From the NCBI RefSeq assembly GCF_001655005.1, contig NZ_LXET01000040.1, positions 1-37,166 on the forward strand: DNA of 37,166 nucleotides. Reading direction: 5' to 3'. Source of the DNA: Hafnia paralvei ATCC 29927. Lineage in GTDB: Bacteria > Pseudomonadota > Gammaproteobacteria > Enterobacterales > Enterobacteriaceae. The notes under the pieces are model-generated. The model did not search any database and was not told the origin of the DNA. It saw only the letters and a program-made list of their open reading frames with translations. Within the stretch, counting starts at the first letter, position 1. Each line of letters starts with the position of its first letter. Position numbers and translations under genes: made by a program. Below are positions 1 to 7,574 of the stretch, piece after piece.

Positions 1-6
1 TTTGTC

Positions 7-229
7 TTTTCGTGTTAGATGAAATGCATGATAGAACCGCCATCATGGAAGATGGCGGTAGGTTGAGGGCGTACAGGATGTACGCTCCGAGACCGGTCGG
101 CCAAACGACGCGGTAAAAAGCGCGAGAGTCGAGAGGTTACGCGCTGGTAACCTCTCGTCGGACGCCTACGCCTGCGGGTTCATGGAGAAATTAATGCTAA
201 CGGGCGGACGAAAACCTTCACCATTTTTA
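7..229. repeat. Structured direct repeat, copy A
   Basis: This is the first of two direct copies of a unit of about 222 bp, offset by about 242 bp. It begins TTTTCGTGTT and ends near ACCTTCACCATT. It holds several strong inverted repeats: ACCGCCATC/GATGGCGGT (36-59), GCGTACA/TGTACGC (69-85), CCGA/TCGG around 87-100, and a perfect 11-bp stem CGAGAGGTTAC/GTAACCTCTCG (130-157). I see no open reading frame of note and no T-run next to the stems. The unit lies just downstream of the 3' end of selO. I do not recognise the family. It could be a duplicated non-coding RNA gene or a palindromic intergenic repeat. Confidence 0.75.
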
Positions 230-249
230 CATAAAAAGATTCTGACGCA

Positions 250-471
250 TTTTCGTGTTGAAAGAATGCCTGATAGAACCGCCATCAGGGAAGATGGCGG
301 TAGGTTGAGGGCGTACAGGATATGCGCTCCGAGACCGATCGGCCAAGCGACGCGGTAAAAAGTGCGAGAGTCGAGAGGTTACGCGCTGGTAACCTCTCGC
401 CGGACGCCTACGCCAGCCGTGTCATGGAAACAAAAATACTGACGGGCGGACGAAAACCTTCACCATTCTTG
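250..471. repeat. Structured direct repeat, copy B
   Basis: Second copy of the same unit. The stems at 278-301 (ACCGCCATC/GATGGCGGT) and 372-399 (the 11-bp stem) are unchanged. Most differences from copy A fall in loops and linkers, such as loop ATGGAA changed to AGGGAA and GGTCGG changed to GATCGG. The middle hairpin (GCGTACA GGA TATGCGC) is weaker than in copy A, with one wobble and one mismatch. The 3' block CGGGCGGACGAAAACC is identical in both copies. Stem preservation hints at selection on structure, but two copies cannot prove it. Confidence 0.75.
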
Positions 472-496
472 TAGAGAAATAGTCTGAAACCATCAA

Positions 497-1939
497 TCAA
501 CTCGAACACGATATCTCCAGCTTCTTCCCCCAATCCGGTGGTAACGCACTGAGATCATCGAAGGCCGCATCATCTTCGTAAGGATTCTGTAGTCCCTGAT
601 GCAAACGCGTTAATACACTGACGTCGTCTTTTTCTGCGGCTTCAATCGCATTCTGTGCCAGATAGTTACGCAAAATCCGTTTCGGGTTCACCGCTTTCAT
701 CTGAGTCTGGCGAGTGACATCGTCGACACCATCCTGCTGCAACCGTAATCGCCATTTCTGATGCCACCCATCAAATGCAGCACGATCAATAAAGTCATCG
801 CGTAGCGCCATAGTGCTATCACTCAACACAACGTCGCTCAATGCACGGAATGTGCGTGTGTAGTCGCGCCCTTCTTTCGCCATCAAACTGAGCAGTTCAG
901 TGAGTAAATCATTATCCTGATTCTGACGACTAAAGAAGCCCAATTTCTGACGCATCTGTTCACCGAAAGCGACCATTAATGCAGGTTCATAGGCATCAAG
1001 CGCGCCACGAATCTGATCGGCGCTAATGAGACCAGAAAGCGCCTGTCCCAACCGATGCAGGTTCCAATAAGCGACCGCGGGTTGATTATCAAACGCGTAG
1101 CGCCCTTGATAGTCTGAGTGGTTACAAATGAAATCGGGCTGATAGTCATCAAGAAATGCGTAAGGGCCAAAATCGATGGTCAGCCCGAGAATCGACATAT
1201 TATCGGTATTCATCACACCATGCGCAAAACCCTGCGACTGCCAGAGCGCAATCATACGCGCAGTCCGTTCAGTAATATCTCGCAGCCAAAGGACATAGCG
1301 ATCTTTATCATCAACCAAGTGTGGCCAATGGTGACGGATAGCATAATCAGCGAGTTTTCTCACCTCATCGGGCTGTTCGCGATAATAGAAATGCTCAAAA
1401 TGACCGAAGCGAAGATGGCTTTCCGCCACGCGCAATAGCATTGCACCGCGTTCTGGCTGCTCACGGAACACGGGCTGCTGGCTGGTGACAATACTCAGCG
1501 CCCGCGAACTCGGAATCCCAAGATGATGTAAAGCCTCAGAGGCTAAAAACTCTCGGATAACCGAACGCAGAACCGCTCGTCCATCACCCATGCGTGAATA
1601 TGGTGTTAGCCCTGCGCCTTTGAGATGCCAATCATATTTCCGGCCATCAGGCAGTTGTTGCTCGCCGAGCAAAATACCGCGACCATCGCCCAGTTGACCA
1701 GCCCATACACCAAACTGATGCCCACTATAAACTTGAGCTATCGGATTCATACCTTCAAGCAGCGATTCACCACGCAATACCGCCGCAGATTCGCCACTAA
1801 AAAATTCGGCGTCTAAGCCCAGCTCGGCGGCCAATGGCTGGCTGTGGTAGAGCACACGAGCATCTTTGAGCGGTGTAGGCTTAAGTTCGGCATAAAATCC
1901 CGGTAACTCGTCATGGTAGCTATTAATAAACGGAGTCAT
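497..1939 (-). CDS. selO: Protein adenylyltransferase SelO (YdiU)
   Basis: A pseudokinase-fold enzyme that transfers AMP from ATP to Ser, Thr or Tyr of target proteins; in E. coli it is linked to redox stress. The 480 aa length matches E. coli SelO (about 478). Visible family signatures are the N-terminal PLAAELGLD block, SGHQFGVWAGQLGDGRG, HLKGAGLTPYSRMGDGR, the HGVMNTDNMSILGLTIDFGP catalytic and metal-binding stretch, and the C-terminal Cys-Ser-Ser, the position that is selenocysteine in animal SelO and forms a regulatory disulfide in E. coli. An AGAGGG sequence sits just upstream of the ATG. It lies 89 bp downstream of lplA on the same strand with no terminator seen between them, so co-transcription is possible. 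Confidence 0.96.
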   Translation of the reverse strand: MTPFINSYHDELPGFYAELKPTPLKDARVLYHSQPLAAELGLDAEFFSGESAAVLRGESLLEGMNPIAQVYSGHQFGVWAGQLGDGRGILLGEQQLPDGRKYDWHLKGAGLTPYSRMGDGRAVLRSVIREFLASEALHHLGIPSSRALSIVTSQQPVFREQPERGAMLLRVAESHLRFGHFEHFYYREQPDEVRKLADYAIRHHWPHLVDDKDRYVLWLRDITERTARMIALWQSQGFAHGVMNTDNMSILGLTIDFGPYAFLDDYQPDFICNHSDYQGRYAFDNQPAVAYWNLHRLGQALSGLISADQIRGALDAYEPALMVAFGEQMRQKLGFFSRQNQDNDLLTELLSLMAKEGRDYTRTFRALSDVVLSDSTMALRDDFIDRAAFDGWHQKWRLRLQQDGVDDVTRQTQMKAVNPKRILRNYLAQNAIEAAEKDDVSVLTRLHQGLQNPYEDDAAFDDLSALPPDWGKKLEISCSS

Positions 1940-2028
1940 GCGCCCTCTTATTTTTACTGCATCTTAGTTTACAGTGTAGAGCGCATAACCCGTGACAAAC
2001 ACCGGTACTCTGTAGGGAGATTGCGAGT

Positions 2029-3045
2029 TTATTTCACTTGCTGCAATAGCCACTGATTCAAATCGCGGAGCTCGGTTTGCTGTTCGGGATAATCTTGGGC
2101 AAGCTGCTGTACCACGGCGCTAATCTCTTCGCTACGGTAAATAACGCCTTGCAAACGTTCAGCTAATGCCTCAAGTGGCGCAGGATTAAGACTATCGGTA
2201 AACATTTGAGCTCGCGTAATCAATCCTCGTTCAACGTCAAAGTGCAACTCTACGCCTCCCCAAACGAAACGCTCATCCAGCTGATGATTGAACGCGGGAG
2301 CCTGACCGAAATTCCACTCCCAGCTACTTTGCTTGAGGAACTGTTCGCTGAAGTTAGGCATATCGGGCTCATAGCGCGGGGAAATATGCTCTGCCTCTAC
2401 CCGCTCACCATAATGCTTAAAGAATGATTCCGTGACAGCGTCACAAATTTGCTCATGGGTGATATCTGGCATGAGCTCAACCAAATTCGCCACCCGGGAA
2501 CGCACCGACGTAATCCCCTTGGCCTGCAGTTTTTTCGGATCGGGATGCAAATAGTTGGCTAAACGGCTGAGATCAGCATTCAGCAGCAAAGTCCCATGAT
2601 GAAAACCGCGGTCTTTAGTTTCACGATAGGCAGAGCCCGAAACCTTACGCTCGCCATCGGCGGTAGTCACAATCAAATCGTTGCGGCCTGAAGCCCCCGC
2701 CGTCAGCCCTAAGCTGTGCAGTGCATCGAGAATGATACCGGTAGAAATGCTTTTATCATATTCAGGTTTACCGGCCATAAACGTAAAGCAGGTGTTGCCA
2801 AGATCGTGGAATACCGCGCCGCCACCGCTGCTTCGGCGCGCCAGCTTCACCCCATCCTCGCTCATTCGACGGGTGTTACACTCTTTCCAAGGATTCTGCG
2901 CTCGACCAATAACAACGGTATCGTTATTACGCCACAAAAATAGTACGCGTTGCGTTGGCGACATTTGGCGAAAAATACACTCTTCAACCGCAAGATTAAA
3001 CCAAGGGTCATAAGAGTCTGAAATCAGTAAACGTAAAGTGGTCAT
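2029..3045 (-). CDS. lplA: Lipoate-protein ligase A
   Basis: Activates free lipoate with ATP to lipoyl-AMP and transfers it to lysines of the E2 and H proteins (pyruvate and 2-oxoglutarate dehydrogenases, glycine cleavage), in the cytoplasm. It is 338 aa, the same length as E. coli LplA. The N-terminal RLLISDSYDPWFNLAVEE block, the RRSSGGGAVFHDLGN lipoate/AMP-binding loop (about 70-84) and the catalytic lysine in RKVSGSAYRETKDRG (K134) are all present, followed by the C-terminal accessory domain. In E. coli lplA lies elsewhere on the chromosome, so its position beside selO and nlpC differs from E. coli. A short ERIC-like element lies 30 bp upstream of the start and may sit in the promoter region. 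Confidence 0.97.
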   Translation of the reverse strand: MTTLRLLISDSYDPWFNLAVEECIFRQMSPTQRVLFLWRNNDTVVIGRAQNPWKECNTRRMSEDGVKLARRSSGGGAVFHDLGNTCFTFMAGKPEYDKSISTGIILDALHSLGLTAGASGRNDLIVTTADGERKVSGSAYRETKDRGFHHGTLLLNADLSRLANYLHPDPKKLQAKGITSVRSRVANLVELMPDITHEQICDAVTESFFKHYGERVEAEHISPRYEPDMPNFSEQFLKQSSWEWNFGQAPAFNHQLDERFVWGGVELHFDVERGLITRAQMFTDSLNPAPLEALAERLQGVIYRSEEISAVVQQLAQDYPEQQTELRDLNQWLLQQVK

Positions 3046-3074
3046 CCGTAAGTTCCGGTTAATCGCTGTATCAA

Positions 3075-3161
3075 TATATACTCGTCATACTTCAAGCTGC
3101 ATTTTTGTTGGTCGCGCTCGCTTACTTACCACCTCAATGCAACTCGAATTATTTTGGGTAT
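3075..3161. repeat. Short ERIC-like element (internally deleted)
   Basis: The ends match the ERIC element of enterobacteria: CGTCATACTTCAAGCTGCA on the left and GCAACTCGAATTATTTTGGG on the right, forming an imperfect inverted repeat. The usual core with the CCCCAG/CTGGGG arms is missing, leaving about 87 bp instead of about 127. ERIC elements are non-coding palindromic repeats that are often transcribed into neighbouring mRNA. This one lies upstream of lplA. Confidence 0.7.
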
Positions 3162-3214
3162 CATAACATTCAGGCCGTCGGCTGTGGCAGGAATAGCTTA
3201 TTTCAGATGAGTGG

Positions 3215-3245
3215 GATAAAAAAACGCTCATAAAAGAGCGTTTAT
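3215..3245 (-). terminator. Intrinsic terminator of nlpC
   Basis: An 8-bp stem AAACGCTC/GAGCGTTT with a 6-nt loop. Read on the minus strand it is followed by a run of T residues (complement of the A-run at 3218-3224). It lies 25 bp after the nlpC stop. Confidence 0.85.
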
Positions 3246-3270
3246 TAAATATTCGACCGATTAGCCAGCG

Positions 3271-3735
3271 TTATAAGCGTCTCGCTTGCCAGTAGACTTT
3301 ATTCCAATAAACATTGTCCAATGAGGAACGCGTTACGCCTTTGCTGGTGGAAGCGTGAATAAAGGTTTCATCGGTATCATAAATCCCCACATGCAACCCA
3401 CTCTCACCTGACCCCGTCTTAAAGAACACCAGATCGCCCGGCATCAGCTCGTCGCGATCGACTTTAGTTCCCAAGGATGTTTGCTGTTTGGTCGTACGCG
3501 GTAATTGCATCTCAAACCGGTCTCGGAAAGTACGGTAGACAAAACCAGAGCAATCCACGCCGTTACGTTCCAATCCACCATAGCGATAAGGCGCACCATT
3601 CCATTGGCGTAGCTGTTCATTCAACTGAGCCACTACGGCAATTGAATCAGACAGCTTTCCACTTGGCGGCGGTGCATTATGACTACAGCCGGCCAAAACT
3701 AAACTTGCCACTACGACTAAAAAACCAAGACGCAT
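3271..3735 (-). CDS. nlpC: NlpC/P60-family lipoprotein (probable peptidoglycan endopeptidase)
   Basis: A small lipoprotein with an NlpC/P60 cysteine peptidase domain, a family that cleaves gamma-D-Glu-meso-Dap bonds in murein peptides. The signal peptide ends in lipobox LAGC (Cys17), so it is predicted to be lipid-anchored. Ser follows the Cys, which favours outer membrane sorting. The catalytic triad is visible as Cys62 in VDCSGFVYR, His115 in GLHVGIY and His127 in FIHAS. The length of 154 aa equals E. coli NlpC. AGGGA lies at good spacing before the ATG. In E. coli nlpC is next to btuD; here the arn operon and a small DUF3811 gene separate them. Confidence 0.95.
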   Translation of the reverse strand: MRLGFLVVVASLVLAGCSHNAPPPSGKLSDSIAVVAQLNEQLRQWNGAPYRYGGLERNGVDCSGFVYRTFRDRFEMQLPRTTKQQTSLGTKVDRDELMPGDLVFFKTGSGESGLHVGIYDTDETFIHASTSKGVTRSSLDNVYWNKVYWQARRL

Positions 3736-3961
3736 AATTTCCCTTTGCTTCTCTTCATTGCCTCACGAATTGGTCAGGCTGATTTATTGGTAAATTGTAC
3801 GAATCTTAAACATATTTACCTGCTAGCCCCGATTTATGCAAATTTAGCGTGATTATTTTGCTACGTCAGCGGAAATTTTAGAATATTCGTATTAATTAAC
3901 TGTAAATGAGCATGTCTGTGTAATACTGATACCCAGAATATCTGACTCAAGGTGCCGCACA

Positions 3962-4225
3962 ATGAAAAAACTGACGTTGAAAGACCTCAATGAGAGCCAG
4001 TTACAACGCGTAAAAGTCAAGCAAGCACAAGCCAGAAAAAGTTTAGAACGCCCATTGACCAACGCAGAGCAGAATAAAATCAAAGATGAGATCCTGAATG
4101 AAATTGCGTTGGAATTAGAGAAAGAAGCGAAGAAACTACGTGCAGAGAAGAAGAAACAGAAAGTAGTCCCCAGCAATGAAACCTTTAGTTGGTCTAAAAA
4201 CAATCACTCGCGTGGCCTACGTTAA
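3962..4225 (+). CDS. DUF3811 family protein (YjbD-like)
   Basis: An 87 aa, highly charged protein rich in Lys, Glu and Gln, predicted to be largely alpha-helical or coiled coil between residues 5 and 65. The block RPLTNAEQNKIK and the C-terminal FSWSKNNHSRGLR resemble E. coli YjbD (RPLTNSE and FSWSAN..TRGRR), which defines DUF3811; function unknown. No signal peptide or membrane segment is seen. It is transcribed divergently from nlpC and converges on arnF. The opposite strand also has an open frame here, but the family match and the ATG preceded by AAGG favour this strand. Confidence 0.8.
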   Translation: MKKLTLKDLNESQLQRVKVKQAQARKSLERPLTNAEQNKIKDEILNEIALELEKEAKKLRAEKKKQKVVPSNETFSWSKNNHSRGLR

Positions 4226-4235
4226 CCTCCTTTAG

Positions 4236-4264
4236 TATCCGCACCCCACTGGTGTTTGCGGATA
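4236..4264. terminator. Hairpin between convergent genes
   Basis: An 8-bp perfect stem TATCCGCA/TGCGGATA with a 13-nt loop, placed between the 3' ends of the DUF3811 gene and arnF. No clear T-run follows on either strand, so termination is plausible but not shown. Confidence 0.4.
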
Positions 4265-4271
4265 GCGAACA

Positions 4272-4667
4272 TCAGTGGGAAGACTCTTTTTTACCGCTGT
4301 TGATGAGCCAAACCCCAAGTAAAATAGCGAGTACGCCTGCATTTTTTGTCCAACTCACGGACTCGTTCAGCCAAGGTAAACATACCGCAGCCAGATACAC
4401 CAATGCATAACTCAGACTTAAGAGCGGATAAGCGCGGTTTAGCGGTAAATAGCGCAGTGCGCAGAACCAACACACCATCGACATCACATAGCCTAAAATG
4501 CCCAAACTCACTATCAGTAGCGGCGTTGCATAAGCAATCAACAGGGTCAGAGGCTCCATACTCAAAGAAGAAATAATGGGAATATCCGCCATACCCGATT
4601 TCATTAGCACCTGCGCAACGCTGACTAACACAATGCTGCACGCGGCCCAAAAATAGCCTTTACTCAT
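4272..4667 (-). CDS. arnF: ArnF, L-Ara4N-phosphoundecaprenol flippase subunit
   Basis: A small EamA/SMR-like membrane protein that, with ArnE, is proposed to move undecaprenyl-phosphate-L-Ara4N to the periplasmic face of the inner membrane. I chose the ATG at 4667 (protein MSKGYFWAACSIV..., 131 aa) because it overlaps the arnE stop by one base (TGATG) and gives the family's usual length of about 128 aa. A longer frame exists upstream inside arnE. Four hydrophobic helices are visible, at about 6-24, 40-65, 70-90 and 100-120. It is the last gene of the arn operon. Confidence 0.92.
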   Translation of the reverse strand: MSKGYFWAACSIVLVSVAQVLMKSGMADIPIISSLSMEPLTLLIAYATPLLIVSLGILGYVMSMVCWFCALRYLPLNRAYPLLSLSYALVYLAAVCLPWLNESVSWTKNAGVLAILLGVWLINSGKKESSH

Positions 4668-5011
4668 CACAATCCACGGCTCATTAGATAAATTCCGAAC
4701 ATAATCAGCGCCACTCCGCACCAATGACGCGCGCTCGCTTTTTCACCGAACCAATAATGCGCACACAGAGTAATCAGCACAAAGTTGATGCTCAGCATAG
4801 GATAAGCAATACCCAGTGGCATACGCTGTAGCACTAATAACCACAGCAGCATGGCAATACCGAGTGCGCAGCAGGCCGCAAGCAACCAGCGCAAAGTGGT
4901 AGGAAGACGTGAGGACGGTGGTTTCTGTTGCCAGCATACCACCGCCTGTTTTTGACAAAGTTGCCCGCCACACGTAAATACGCTGGCGAGCAAGAGCAAC
5001 AAATAACTCAT
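4667..5011 (-). CDS. arnE: ArnE, L-Ara4N-phosphoundecaprenol flippase subunit
   Basis: A 114 aa small multidrug-resistance-type membrane protein, partner of ArnF. The sequence starts MSYLLLLLASVFTCGGQLCQKQA, with an SMR-like first helix containing a GQxxxK motif, followed by three more helices, including PLGIAYPMLSINFVL. The ATG shares its bases with the arnT stop (ATGA), which suggests translational coupling. The protein has several cysteines in helix 1 and after it (Cys14, Cys19, Cys26). Confidence 0.93.
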   Translation of the reverse strand: MSYLLLLLASVFTCGGQLCQKQAVVCWQQKPPSSRLPTTLRWLLAACCALGIAMLLWLLVLQRMPLGIAYPMLSINFVLITLCAHYWFGEKASARHWCGVALIMFGIYLMSRGL

Positions 5012-6657
5012 TGAGGGGTTTTCTTGTAGAACAGCACGACGTAACGATCCCGTTGCTCGACGCTATCCGCTTTTGGCAAACCTTCATGATCTAACGGCTC
5101 ATCTCTGGAAAGATGAATCATCAGACTGACATTGCCCTCTTTACGAGCGTTAGCTAACCAAGCAGCAAATTCGTCCTTATTGATACGATGACCTTTGGCG
5201 TCAGGATAATTCAGGCCGTAACGTAACTCACCCGAATAATCAAACATCAGAATATCGCTACGCTTTAACTCCCACGCTAATCCAGCCGCAATACCCACTT
5301 CGTCGCTAAGCACATAACGACTGCTCGCTAACTGTGGCATTACATCGGCAATAAATGCCTGCGGATTTTTGCTGTTTTCGATTTTCTGTGGCACCGCCTG
5401 AGCAATGAAAAGACCGAGCACCAGAGGACACGCCGCCGACCATAGCCAGTATTTCGCCCCTTTAACCAGTGCGATACAGCCAAATACCGCCCAGCCAACA
5501 AAGCAGAGTACGCCAACGACGATCTCACTCGACTCGCCAGGGGCATACAGCGAGGATTTGAAATTACCCACCGCCATCACAATCACGGCTAATGCCAGAA
5601 CCCCGCCGAACAGAATATTGATCGCCGCATTCACTTTCAGCGTACGCCATTTGCCCTGCGCAATCAGCTCAGAAACATAGTGCGCCATCAGCAACGCTAG
5701 CGGCGCCATACACGGTAAAATATAAGTCGGCAGTTTACCTTTCGCGATGCTAAAGAATAGGAACGGCATCACAAGCCAGCTAAACAGGAAGAATCTATCG
5801 GGATGAAGACCGCGCCAGCCGTGGCGAATCGCCCCTGGAAGCAGCGCCAGCCAAGGCATCACGCCAGCAACCAGTACCGGTAAGTAGTACCAGAACGGCG
5901 CTTTATGCTGCGCATCAGACTCGGCGAAACGCTGGATATGCTCAACCCAGAAGAAATAATTCCAGAAGTCCGGCTCACGCAGATAGATACTCCACGCCCA
6001 TGGAGCGCTAAGAATGACGGCAACGACCACCGCTATCGGGCCAAACAGGAACAATTCTTTTAGGCGTTTTTGCTGAATAACAATGGGTAAAACACTGATA
6101 ACCGGCAGAGCCAAGGCCAAAAATCCTTTGGTCATGAAGCCCATGCCGCAGGCGATACCCAACAGGACATAACCGCCGATTTTACCTTTATTTGTGGTTG
6201 CTTTAAGCGTGAGGTAAAAACTCACCATCGCCGCCGACATCCATAGCGTAATCATCGGATCCAGAACGCTATAGGTTCCGACCGCATACACCAAGAACAT
6301 GCTGAAATAAATCACCGCAGCCAGAATGGCCGTACGCGTATTTTTCCAAATCATCATTGCCAGCCAAAAGACCAGCAACGTGCTTAACGCCGTACAAAAA
6401 ACCGAACCAAAACGCACCGCGAAATTATTGTCACCAAACATCCATTGGCTAATATTGTTAATCCAATAGCCCGCGACGGGTTTTTCAAAATATCGCAGTC
6501 CTAGCAAATGTGGCACAGTCCAATCACCACGCGCCAACATTTCACGACTAATTTCTGCGTATCGAGTTTCATCTGGCTGCCAGAGTGGGCGCCAGTTAAG
6601 AGGTAACAGGTACAGCAAGGCGAACAATAAACCGGACAGTGTTTTTATCACTCTCAC
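5008..6657 (-). CDS. arnT: ArnT, undecaprenyl phosphate-alpha-L-Ara4N transferase
   Basis: An integral inner-membrane GT-C glycosyltransferase that moves L-Ara4N from undecaprenyl phosphate to lipid A phosphates, lowering negative charge and conferring resistance to polymyxin and cationic peptides. The first periplasmic loop carries LWQPDETRYAEISREMLARG and VPHLLGLRYFEKPVAGYW, the family's lipid- and metal-binding region. I place the start at GTG 6657: the GTGA overlaps the arnD stop and gives 549 aa against 550 in E. coli. An open frame continues upstream inside arnD but lacks family similarity there. About 12 membrane segments and a C-terminal periplasmic domain (from about 420) are seen. 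Confidence 0.95.
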   Translation of the reverse strand: MRVIKTLSGLLFALLYLLPLNWRPLWQPDETRYAEISREMLARGDWTVPHLLGLRYFEKPVAGYWINNISQWMFGDNNFAVRFGSVFCTALSTLLVFWLAMMIWKNTRTAILAAVIYFSMFLVYAVGTYSVLDPMITLWMSAAMVSFYLTLKATTNKGKIGGYVLLGIACGMGFMTKGFLALALPVISVLPIVIQQKRLKELFLFGPIAVVVAVILSAPWAWSIYLREPDFWNYFFWVEHIQRFAESDAQHKAPFWYYLPVLVAGVMPWLALLPGAIRHGWRGLHPDRFFLFSWLVMPFLFFSIAKGKLPTYILPCMAPLALLMAHYVSELIAQGKWRTLKVNAAINILFGGVLALAVIVMAVGNFKSSLYAPGESSEIVVGVLCFVGWAVFGCIALVKGAKYWLWSAACPLVLGLFIAQAVPQKIENSKNPQAFIADVMPQLASSRYVLSDEVGIAAGLAWELKRSDILMFDYSGELRYGLNYPDAKGHRINKDEFAAWLANARKEGNVSLMIHLSRDEPLDHEGLPKADSVEQRDRYVVLFYKKTPQ

Positions 6658-7574
6658 AAAGACGTCTCCGCTGGGGTTTCTGCGACGGGTGCTTGGCATC
6701 CTAACCAGCCTTCGCGCCCTTCGAATGATGAACGAACGATACGTCCCGTTGGGAGCTGTTTCCAATCGTTTGGTAACAGCGCTGACAGCGGGCAAAATTC
6801 AATATTTTCGGCTTTTAAACGGATCAGCAACTGCTCAAACATCTCCGCCTTAACGATCCCCTCTACTTCGGCATGAATGGTATATACCGGCGTACCAGAG
6901 TCATTTTTAATCGCATTAATGATGAAGTCATTGAACTGAGCGTCGGTGGTGAGGGTTCCCACCGCCTCGTCATAAGTTGGTAACGTCACGGGAATTTGCA
7001 CCGTGCCGGTTTTACCATTACTCAAAAGAGGACGGAATGGCTCTCTGCCACGGCAGTCGCTGTTATACCTCATGGGATAGGATTGCTTCATATCCACTAC
7101 CCGCTGATCGGCTCGCCATCCAGCAACCGCTGAACACTCTACCGAATAGCCTAAAATGCGCTGCATCTCGGCCAGCCCACGCTGAAACTCTTGATTCAGG
7201 CGCGCATCCGACCAATGACCAACGTTTTTTTGCCAACCGTGGTGGTCCCAAGCATGCAACCCCACCTCGTGACCTAACGACGCGGTATGACGAATAATCA
7301 GCTCATGAGGTTTGCCGATTAATTTGCCTGGCCAGCAAGTGCCGGCCAGTAAAATATCCCATCCGTACAATGATGCGGCCTGAGAACGAAGCATTTTCCA
7401 CAAAAAGCGCGGCTTGAGCAGACGCCATAAATGGCGTCCCATATTGTCCGGACCGACACTAAAGAAAAAACTCCCTAAGACTTCATGCTTTTGCAGCATG
7501 GTTAATAACTGCGGTACCCCATCTCGGGTACCACGAAATGTATCAACATCAATTCTCAGGCCAACTCGTTTCAT
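6654..7574 (-). CDS. arnD: ArnD, 4-deoxy-4-formamido-L-Ara-phosphoundecaprenol deformylase
   Basis: A NodB-like polysaccharide deacetylase that removes the formyl group from undecaprenyl-phosphate-L-Ara4FN, making the pathway irreversible. It is 306 aa. Motif RIDVDTFRG near the N-terminus supplies the Asp pair, and GHEVGLHAWDHHGWQ (about 112-126) supplies metal-binding histidines. The ATG overlaps the arnA stop (ATGA), and the stop overlaps the GTG of arnT. Confidence 0.95.
   Translation of the reverse strand: MKRVGLRIDVDTFRGTRDGVPQLLTMLQKHEVLGSFFFSVGPDNMGRHLWRLLKPRFLWKMLRSQAASLYGWDILLAGTCWPGKLIGKPHELIIRHTASLGHEVGLHAWDHHGWQKNVGHWSDARLNQEFQRGLAEMQRILGYSVECSAVAGWRADQRVVDMKQSYPMRYNSDCRGREPFRPLLSNGKTGTVQIPVTLPTYDEAVGTLTTDAQFNDFIINAIKNDSGTPVYTIHAEVEGIVKAEMFEQLLIRLKAENIEFCPLSALLPNDWKQLPTGRIVRSSFEGREGWLGCQAPVAETPAETSL

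Noticed and set aside
1..480. CRISPR-like array at the left end
   Set aside because: Only two long copies are present, with no short regularly spaced repeats and no unique spacers.
3928..3955. ERIC-end-like bases (GATACCCAGAATATCTGACTC) before the DUF3811 gene
   Set aside because: Only one end, and weakly similar; no partner end found, so not called as a repeat.
3892..4203. A 103-codon minus-strand frame opposite the DUF3811 gene
   Set aside because: The plus-strand frame matches YjbD and has a ribosome binding site; the antisense frame is Phe/Ser-rich, as expected opposite Lys/Glu codons.
6658..6795. N-terminal extension of ArnT by 46 residues
   Set aside because: Lies fully inside arnD and is Arg/Ser-rich; the GTG overlapping the arnD stop gives the family length.
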